In this document: positions 58,912 to 64,000 of the stretch, piece after piece
How positions within the stretch are numbered: the first letter of the stretch is position 1
How the letters are laid out: each line of letters begins with the position of its first letter
Assembly (NCBI RefSeq): GCF_001187725.1
Contig: NZ_LGIQ01000005.1
Span: 743,148-807,147 of the forward strand
Direction: 5' to 3'
DNA from: Brevibacillus reuszeri
Lineage (GTDB): Bacteria > Bacillota > Bacilli > Brevibacillales > Brevibacillaceae
DNA length: 64,000 nt
The notes under the pieces: model-generated
What the model was told of the DNA's origin: nothing
What the model saw: the letters and a program-made list of their open reading frames with translations, nothing else
The model's database searches: none
Translations under genes and position numbers: made by a program

Positions 58912-59295
58912 TTAAAAAGTTCTTCTAATCACTGGGATTCTCCGTGCTCCATTACGAATAAGCCTTTGCGCTCGTTCACGGCTGATTCTAACAAGTACTG
59001 AAATATCTGTTGAGTTTTCAACATCGAAGACTGAGAAAAACCGACCGTTGGCGGACAGTACTCCTTTAAACTCAACTTTCGTTCCAGGGCGAGCTTGTGG
59101 GCGTCTGTTCTGAATAATTGTTCGCATTACACCCGCATTAATGAGACTTCTAGCTTGTTGGGGCGTTGTACGAACTGCAAAAACGGGGTCAATTTCAACA
59201 CCAGGCGCCTTTGCTTCCACTTCAACAATTAGGAAAAATCGATCTCCGATCCGTGCAATGCTATTTGCCCCGATTGTAATCGGCTGTGTTGCCAT
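58912..59295 (-). CDS. Hypothetical protein in reverse orientation (possible cargo gene)
   Basis: A 127-residue protein, not recognised. It lies against the direction of all neighbours, between early phage genes. AAGGAGGTGAT precedes ATG 59295. Two segments resemble each other: AVRTTPQQARSLINAGVMR (residues ~44-62) and LVRISRERAQRLIRNGARR (residues ~103-121), suggesting an internal duplication of a beta-alpha unit. It is arginine-rich and isoleucine-rich with no cysteine. Confidence 0.65.
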   Translation of the reverse strand: MATQPITIGANSIARIGDRFFLIVEVEAKAPGVEIDPVFAVRTTPQQARSLINAGVMRTIIQNRRPQARPGTKVEFKGVLSANGRFFSVFDVENSTDISVLVRISRERAQRLIRNGARRIPVIRRTF

Positions 59296-59441
59296 GAGAT
59301 ATATCACCTCCTTGTACCAAAATATTCAGGAGGTCACGAAGGGGACAAGGGCATCACCACAATTTTCGATTTTTGGTATTTTGACTAGAAGAATAGACGG
59401 TCCATGATTCTTATTTACTTATTAGTTAGGGAGGAAAGAAG

Positions 59442-59891
59442 ATGCTGAAAAAGGGTGACAAGGTTGTCATGCACACTTGCTTGGCGGCTAGCATTCCTGC
59501 TTATCAAGGGAAAGTATGGACTTGCAAATCGGAAGAGTCCATAGCGGAGAACGGAAAGCCTGTGGTGCTTTTGGAAGGGTTTCAAGGACCATTTACAACT
59601 GAATACTTGCAAAAGGTTAATATGCCAAATGTAAGGGAGCCAGTCCTTTGGTTCGCTGAGCAGATGGAGCTCAAGCTTCAGGAGAACGACCACAAAGGCG
59701 GCTGGGAAAATTGCGGGATCTTCTGGTTGAGGGGAAGGCTACTCGAAGAAGCCAATGAGCTTAGTGGTGTGATGTACGCAGGTCACAACAGCGAATCGGG
59801 TCTTGACTTAGAAAATATTATCCGAGAGGCATCAGATGTTGCCAACTTCGCGATGATGATTGCTGACCAGGCCCGGAAGCGTTTGGCTTAA
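59442..59891 (+). CDS. Phage protein with MazG-like nucleotide pyrophosphohydrolase domain
   Basis: A 149-residue protein. The first ~60 residues form a small beta-rich domain. From residue ~70 the WFAEQMELKLQENDHKGGW segment, LLEEANEL and IIREASDVANFAMMIAD reproduce the EExxE...ExxD metal-binding pattern of all-alpha NTP pyrophosphatases found in phages (dATP/dGTP diphosphohydrolase type). It may tune nucleotide pools for replication. GGGAGGAAAG precedes the ATG. Confidence 0.75.
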   Translation: MLKKGDKVVMHTCLAASIPAYQGKVWTCKSEESIAENGKPVVLLEGFQGPFTTEYLQKVNMPNVREPVLWFAEQMELKLQENDHKGGWENCGIFWLRGRLLEEANELSGVMYAGHNSESGLDLENIIREASDVANFAMMIADQARKRLA

Positions 59892-60069
59892 CAAAACGGT
59901 AATTTAAATAAGTACTTATATACAAATTTTGAAAGTGATATGAATAAAACAAAAGCAAGTAATTAAACACAACATTAAGGAGTAAAAAAAGAAAAGCCCC
60001 CAAACGGGAGCCCGAAAATATGTTCGCAAAACTATTATAACACGGGTCACCTGACAGGGGGAACAGAAG

Positions 60070-60276
60070 ATGAGCACACGAGCAACAGAAATAGACATTG
60101 ATTTAACGAAAATGACAGTCACTGTACCGATAGGACAAGGTATACAAATGGTATTGATTGATCCAAGGCAAGGGAAGGCAAAGGTTGTACCGATTGTCCA
60201 TCACGGCGAGACAATCGTGAAATCGAGCCAAGGACGAATTTCAAAACTGGATTTTAACGAAAGTGAGCTTTTTTAA
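60070..60276 (+). CDS. 68-residue phage protein (hypothetical)
   Basis: ATG 60070 follows CAGGGGG. The product has a beta-strand pattern (MTVTVPIGQGIQMVLID, AKVVPIVHHGETIVK) and might be related to DUF3954 proteins, but this is uncertain. A weak A-tract hairpin lies upstream at 59992-60013. Confidence 0.55.
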   Translation: MSTRATEIDIDLTKMTVTVPIGQGIQMVLIDPRQGKAKVVPIVHHGETIVKSSQGRISKLDFNESELF

Positions 60277-60308
60277 TCAAATATCAAGCCTGATACCGAG
60301 ATACGGGA

Positions 60309-60360
60309 GGGCGTCAGACATACCCACATGGAGGGGTGTGTTCTGGCGCCCTTTTTATTT
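60309..60360 (+). terminator. Strong terminator in the early region
   Basis: GGGCGTCAGA pairs with TCTGGCGCCC (one G/T wobble) with a second inner stem, followed by TTTTTATTTT. It would end early transcription before the late-control genes. Confidence 0.85.
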
Positions 60361-60381
60361 TGCGAAGAAAGGGATGCTCTC

Positions 60382-60531
60382 ATGAAAACAGATTGGAATA
60401 AAGGGCGGAGACAACAGCAGCAGCAGTATTCGTTTGGCGAGATTAAGCGATTTATGGGCGATACAGGTGGGCGTCGTTTTCTCAAAGACAAAGCCGATAA
60501 TCGCCGCAAAACAAAGGAGGATGCTCAATGA
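60382..60531 (+). CDS. 49-residue phage protein (hypothetical)
   Basis: ATG 60382 has AAGAAAGGG upstream. Very basic, with a run of five glutamines and a conserved-looking FGEIKRFMGDTGGRRF core. Its stop overlaps the start of the sigma-like gene (ATGA). Confidence 0.55.
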   Translation: MKTDWNKGRRQQQQQYSFGEIKRFMGDTGGRRFLKDKADNRRKTKEDAQ

Positions 60532-61052
60532 AAGACTTGTTGAAATCATATAAAGCAACGCGACGACAATTGAAACAAATTCATAAAACCGAGGAGTCTC
60601 CAGCTATTCGTTCTTATTGGTCTGGAAGTATTAGGGATGTTGATTTTATTATCGAGTGGCTTGAAAGCGGGCGGCAGCCTGTAAGTATAAGAGGGATGGA
60701 AAGGCGATCTAAGAAACAGCGGGAAATACTTGTTGATCCATTTAAAATGCAAAGCTATGTAAGGCCTGGTACTGGCGGTTGTCGAGTGCATGCAAACGAA
60801 GAAGATAGAAATCTAATAGACCTCTATCTAAACGTTTTGTCTGAACGGGAGCAAGAATGTTATCTAATGGTTTACGGGGGTGGGATGACACACGCAAAGG
60901 CAGCGGAATTACTAGAAATTAGTAGGGGAAATGTCTCGACACTCCTTTCTAGGGCACATCAGAAAATTGAATTATTACAAGCACTTATAGCTATCCTTGT
61001 GATGGCTATTTTTTTAACGGGTGGCTATAATGTGAGAGAAAAAGGAGTATAA
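60528..61052 (+). CDS. Phage sigma-factor-like late regulator (Xpf/YqaQ type)
   Basis: A 174-residue protein with a sigma region-4-like helix-turn-helix near the C-terminus (LSEREQECYLMV, MTHAKAAELLEISRGNVSTLLSRAHQKI in parts). The N-terminal half is basic and helical. Comparable proteins (Xpf of PBSX, YqaQ of skin) switch on late genes. Unusually it ends in a strongly hydrophobic segment (ALIAILVMAIFLTG). The 4-base ATGA overlap with the preceding gene indicates coupling. Confidence 0.75.
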   Translation: MKDLLKSYKATRRQLKQIHKTEESPAIRSYWSGSIRDVDFIIEWLESGRQPVSIRGMERRSKKQREILVDPFKMQSYVRPGTGGCRVHANEEDRNLIDLYLNVLSEREQECYLMVYGGGMTHAKAAELLEISRGNVSTLLSRAHQKIELLQALIAILVMAIFLTGGYNVREKGV

Positions 61053-61130
61053 AATCTATCTGGGATAAATTATAATAGATGTATTACTGGAAAATATATC
61101 CTTGTTTAAAGGGTTGGAGGCTTAAAGTGC

Positions 61131-62432
61131 ATGAATATTTTTATTGATGCAAATATAATTTTCAAAGATCCATTTTTTAATAAAAATAATTTCAACAGAA
61201 CGCTATTAGAATTAACTGAACATGAAGAAGTTACCATCTATATAAGTGATGTTGTTATTCAAGAAGTCAAACGAGGGCACAATGAATTCATTAAAGCTAA
61301 AATTAAATCTATTACTGATTCAACTGCGGATATTCAAACATATCTTACATCTAAATCTATTTTAGAAGTTAAGCTGGATATAGATGATTTTATGCAAGAG
61401 TTTGATGATTTCTTTACACTCTTAAACAATCAAGGGAAAATTAAAAAAGTAGGATACTCGGTTAGGGTAATTGACGAACTTATTAACCTAGATATGCATA
61501 ATATGCCTCCTTTTATAGCCAAACATGAAGTCGGATTAAAGAATAATCAATTATTAAGATACTCAAATAAATCTATTAGAGATGCAATCATATGGTTCTC
61601 TTACATTGAATATATACAGAGTCAAGAACTCAAGAATTGTTATTTCATCTCAAATAACACTAAAGATTTCAGTGATTTACAATTATTTAAGAAAATGGAA
61701 GATAGGAAGGATTCAGAGCCGTATGTCCTTCATCCTAACTTGACCCAAGATGTGTTAACACCGTATATCTCATCAGAGGCATTTCTTAAGCATAATCAAA
61801 GTAAAGTGGAAAAATTCTTGAATGAAATAGCTGAAGAAAAATTCCAACAGCAACAAATAAATTTTATCAGTAATTCAAAATACCTCTTCTCCTTAATGAG
61901 TGCTCAAGACATAATTAATGAACACAAAGTTAAAGAAATCATCGAATTAAATTATAATAAGCAAATTGTAAACGAAATTGACGACTATATAGATGGACTA
62001 CAAGCAGAAGATATTCATTCTGATTACTTTATGGGTGGTTACGTACAACCAGAATCACTAAGAATTGGTGATCCGCAAGTATACCTGGTATCCATCGAAG
62101 AATATGGAGGCGAATTGATAGTTTCTGCTGATCTTACTTTTAAATATGATGTGAGTGTATACATCTATAACCCCGTTCATGATAGCAGAGAAGATAAATT
62201 CCAGTATCACGAGACTGAGACCTTAGAGTTTGATATCTCCGTAAACTTTGTAATATCTTATCCTAACGATGATAAGATTTTAATACAGCAGAATCCGGAT
62301 TTTGAAGATTATGAAGTTACGGATTTTATAGTCGAACATTTCGATATAGAATCTATTAACAGTCACGAAGTTATTAACCATAAGCCGCTTTTTCCAGAAG
62401 ACTATGAAATGAATTTTATCAAATATATGTAA
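61131..62432 (+). CDS. PIN-domain protein (DUF4935-like), probable cargo gene
   Basis: A 433-residue protein. The N-terminal ~190 residues form a PIN nuclease domain: Asp in NIFIDANIIF, Glu in VVIQEVKRG, Asp in SIRDAIIWF and Asp in SNNTKDF are the acidic metal-binding set. The C-terminal ~220 residues are an A+T-rich beta-strand domain (ELIVSADLTFKYDVSV). PIN enzymes usually cut RNA. The long form without an adjacent antitoxin fits the DUF4935 group. G+C is much lower than in flanking phage genes, suggesting separate acquisition. GGAGG lies 10 bases before the ATG. Confidence 0.75.
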   Translation: MNIFIDANIIFKDPFFNKNNFNRTLLELTEHEEVTIYISDVVIQEVKRGHNEFIKAKIKSITDSTADIQTYLTSKSILEVKLDIDDFMQEFDDFFTLLNNQGKIKKVGYSVRVIDELINLDMHNMPPFIAKHEVGLKNNQLLRYSNKSIRDAIIWFSYIEYIQSQELKNCYFISNNTKDFSDLQLFKKMEDRKDSEPYVLHPNLTQDVLTPYISSEAFLKHNQSKVEKFLNEIAEEKFQQQQINFISNSKYLFSLMSAQDIINEHKVKEIIELNYNKQIVNEIDDYIDGLQAEDIHSDYFMGGYVQPESLRIGDPQVYLVSIEEYGGELIVSADLTFKYDVSVYIYNPVHDSREDKFQYHETETLEFDISVNFVISYPNDDKILIQQNPDFEDYEVTDFIVEHFDIESINSHEVINHKPLFPEDYEMNFIKYM

Positions 62433-62700
62433 TTGGTTAGAAACAAATTCCCCTTTTCGTATAGTAAATACCTCGGTGATGTAGGTAGTTATTATGCCAT
62501 AATAGGGGGGTTTTTATTTATAAATAGATACAAATGATTTAGTGTGGGGCAGAAGCCACCTATTTGTAAGAGCAAAAAATTTGATTCAAAGAGATTCTGT
62601 AAGATTGTAATTCAGACCAAGAGCGCCAAGCGCTAAATAGCAATTTTGCCTTGCCTGTGAGGAAGCCAAAAAATCTGACGAAACGAGAGGGGGGAGCAAA

Positions 62701-63300
62701 GTGGAAACCGTACAACCATTCCGAGATCGACAGCAGATCAAGACGATGAAGATTTTGCTTGGTCATCGGAATAAGCGGGATAAGCTTCTTTTCGTTCTCG
62801 GATTGAACAGCGGCTTACGGATCAGTGATATTTTGCCCTTGTGTATCGGGGATGTAATCGATAAGCGAGGGCGGCCAATCAAGCAACTTGAATTGATCGA
62901 ACAGAAGACAAGAAAACGAACGAAGCGTAAAAAGAAGCTAATTGAGATTAGCGATACGATACGGGAAGCGATTGCTGAGTATTTAGCTGAGCTGGATGTG
63001 GTAGAGCGGGATCGACCGTTATTCTCCAGCCAGAAGCGGGACAAAGACGGTAACTATAAATCGATCACGAGGCAGCATGCTTGGGCGATACTTAATAGGG
63101 TTGCTCGCCAGATTGGTATTGAAGATCGCATCGGATGTCACAGTATGCGAAAAGCCTTTGGTTATCATGCTTGGCACAATGGTGTTCCTTTGGAATACCT
63201 AATGCGAATATTCAACCACTCAGATAAGCGGATCACGTTGGATTACATTGGAGTTACTCAAGAGGCAATACAAGAAGTGTATAAGACAATTAGGTTGTAG
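62701..63300 (+). CDS. Minimal tyrosine recombinase (phage integrase family)
   Basis: A 199-residue catalytic domain only. Residues of the active site are visible: Arg in NSGLRISDIL, HSMRK (His-x-x-Arg), His in FNHSDKR and Tyr in TLDYIG. The N-terminal core-binding domain of full integrases is missing. Such short recombinases sit in the late-control region of many Bacillus phages; they are unlikely to be the integrase of this element. GAGGGGGGAG lies just before the GTG start. The 268-base gap before it ends with no recognised gene and has a weak terminator near 62470-62516. Confidence 0.8.
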   Translation: METVQPFRDRQQIKTMKILLGHRNKRDKLLFVLGLNSGLRISDILPLCIGDVIDKRGRPIKQLELIEQKTRKRTKRKKKLIEISDTIREAIAEYLAELDVVERDRPLFSSQKRDKDGNYKSITRQHAWAILNRVARQIGIEDRIGCHSMRKAFGYHAWHNGVPLEYLMRIFNHSDKRITLDYIGVTQEAIQEVYKTIRL

Positions 63301-63317
63301 CAGGAGGTGTATCGCTA

Positions 63318-63674
63318 ATAGCACTGAAAAAGTTTTGTCGTAAGCAGGGGTGTTCCAAGCTAACGGCTGACCAATACTGCGAAGCTCATAAGGATCACGT
63401 CAAGCAATACAACCAGGAGCGGGGCACTGCTGCACAACGCGGTTATGATGCAAGGTGGAGGAAATCAAGAGCAAGGTTTCTCCGCGACAATCCATTGTGT
63501 AAGGATTGTCTTGATGTCGGAAAAGTAATAGCTGCAACTGTCGTTGACCACATCACTCCGCATAGGGGTAATGTGGTTTTGTTTTGGGATGAAAAGAATT
63601 GGCAGGGGCTTTGTTCTACTTGCCATAGCAGGAAGACAGCGAAGGAAGATGGGGGCTTTGGTAACGGCAAATAA
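63318..63674 (+). CDS. Phage HNH endonuclease with apparent ATA start codon
   Basis: A 118-residue HNH protein: zinc-binding CxxC pairs (NPLCKDCL and CSTCHSRK) frame the VVDHITPHRG motif and the LCSTCHSRKT end typical of phage HNH nucleases next to terminase. AGGAGGTG (63302-63309) lies eight bases before ATA 63318, whose product would begin (M)ALKKFCRKQGC as homologues do. No ATG, GTG or TTG occurs in frame until deep inside the domain; CTG 63324 is the other option, with poor spacing. It likely works with the terminase at cos cleavage. Confidence 0.8.
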   Translation: MALKKFCRKQGCSKLTADQYCEAHKDHVKQYNQERGTAAQRGYDARWRKSRARFLRDNPLCKDCLDVGKVIAATVVDHITPHRGNVVLFWDEKNWQGLCSTCHSRKTAKEDGGFGNGK

Positions 63675-63706
63675 GTCTTTTTCTTAATGCTTGATGAAAA
63701 AAGGTA

Positions 63707-63747
63707 AACACCTCTAAATGTAGAAATATGTAGAAAGTGGAGGTGTT
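63707..63747 (+). promoter_or_regulatory. Hairpin masking the ribosome binding site of the last gene
   Basis: AACACCTC (63707-63714) is perfectly complementary to GAGGTGTT (63740-63747), which contains the Shine-Dalgarno of the gene at 63751. The 25-base loop holds a tandem repeat of ATGTAGAAA. No T run follows, so it is a translational rather than a termination element. Confidence 0.65.
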
Positions 63748-63750
63748 ATT

Positions 63751-64000
63751 GTGGATCAATACAAAAATATGAAGTGCTTTATTGTAACTCCTATCGGTCC
63801 AGATGATTCAACAATTAGAAGGGCAGCGGAAGGAGTAATAGATGCTGTAATTGTGCCTGTTTTAACAAAAGAACTGGGATTTAAAGAGCAAAATATCCTT
63901 GTTGCACATCGAATGCCTAATCCGGGTTCAATAAATAGACAAGTTATATCACTTATTCTTGATGCAGATTTGGTAATTGCAAATCTCACTGGTCTTAACC
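63751..64000 (+). CDS. Nucleoside 2-deoxyribosyltransferase/TIR-like protein, 5' part (cut by window edge)
   Basis: The first 83 codons are visible, from GTG 63751 behind GGAGGTG. The sequence shows CFIVTPIGPDDSTIRRAAE, a helix, then GSINRQVISLILDADLVIANLTGLN: the Rossmann-like fold of the nucleoside deoxyribosyltransferase/TIR-like group often found as NAD- or nucleotide-cleaving effectors in defence islands. The end, and any effector or sensor domain, lies outside the window. It sits between HNH and the expected terminase genes, a usual place for cargo. Confidence 0.7.
   Translation, partial: MDQYKNMKCFIVTPIGPDDSTIRRAAEGVIDAVIVPVLTKELGFKEQNILVAHRMPNPGSINRQVISLILDADLVIANLTGLN

Larger units (their letters stand above)
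51115..64000. mobile_element. Prophage-like element inserted in gerE (left end; right end outside window)
   Basis: Homology to gerE ends at about 51115. From there to the window end the genes are phage-like: cI/cro switch, replication protein, small early genes, late regulator, recombinase and HNH nuclease, with cargo genes of lower G+C. The order (immunity, early, replication, late control, HNH) is that of a Firmicute siphophage read left to right. Packaging and structural genes are not reached. No integrase gene lies at the left junction; it is expected at the other end. The boundary is inferred from protein homology, not from a mapped attachment site. Confidence 0.85.

Overview
The window looks like chromosome from a Gram-positive, spore-forming Bacillales member, most likely Brevibacillus or a close relative. 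The evidence is strong AGGAGG-type ribosome binding sites with frequent TTG/GTG starts, sigma-A promoters, a lysine riboswitch, a csaB gene for S-layer (SLH) anchoring, and a gene order that follows the Bacillus subtilis mutS2-yshE ... lcfA-fadR-fadB-etfB-etfA-trxA-uvrC-lysC-yslB-sdhCAB-marR-gerE backbone with large insertions. The species is inferred, not proven.

Host region (1-51.1 kb). The 3' end of mutS2 is followed by yshE (DUF350), a ferredoxin and a nucleotide-sugar dehydrogenase. An ECF sigma/DUF4179 pair, a cold-shock protein and DppA follow. Next is a cell-surface polysaccharide block (6.7-18.7 kb): two glycosyltransferases, an MFS carrier, an O-antigen-ligase/VCBS membrane protein/lipoprotein operon, a flippase, a methyltransferase and CsaB. 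After a PrmA-like methyltransferase, a thiolase and an LCP protein comes the fatty-acid degradation block (lcfA, fadR, fadB, etfB, etfA) with a clear FadR operator. A coiled-coil gene with a 21-bp tandem repeat, trxA, a five-gene branched-chain amino acid/amide ABC operon (livJHMGF), DUF2164, uvrC, riboswitch-controlled lysC, yslB, sdhCAB and a MarR regulator follow. Then come a 1253-residue secreted subtilase, a CheX-like protein, an M24 peptidase and two orphan peptide-type ABC permeases.

Prophage region (about 51.1 kb to the window end). The sporulation gene gerE, behind a good sigma-K type promoter, keeps its first 48 codons and then changes to unrelated sequence at about 51115. From there everything is phage-like. 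There is a two-gene nucleotidyltransferase cassette, a membrane protein, a cI/cro-type switch, small early genes, a DnaD-type replication protein with iteron-like repeats, a DUF2786 protein and a MazG-like protein. They are followed by a phage sigma-like late regulator, a PIN-domain protein, a minimal tyrosine recombinase, an HNH nuclease with an apparent ATA start, and the beginning of a nucleoside-deoxyribosyltransferase/TIR-like gene. No integrase lies at the left end and the right end is outside the window. The arrangement resembles elements such as skin in sigK and SP-beta in spsM, which interrupt sporulation genes and are excised in the mother cell. This, together with the probable defence cargo, is the most interesting part of the window.

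Both window edges cut genes (mutS2 at the left, the TIR/deoxyribosyltransferase-like gene at the right). No rRNA, tRNA, insertion sequence or CRISPR array was recognised.
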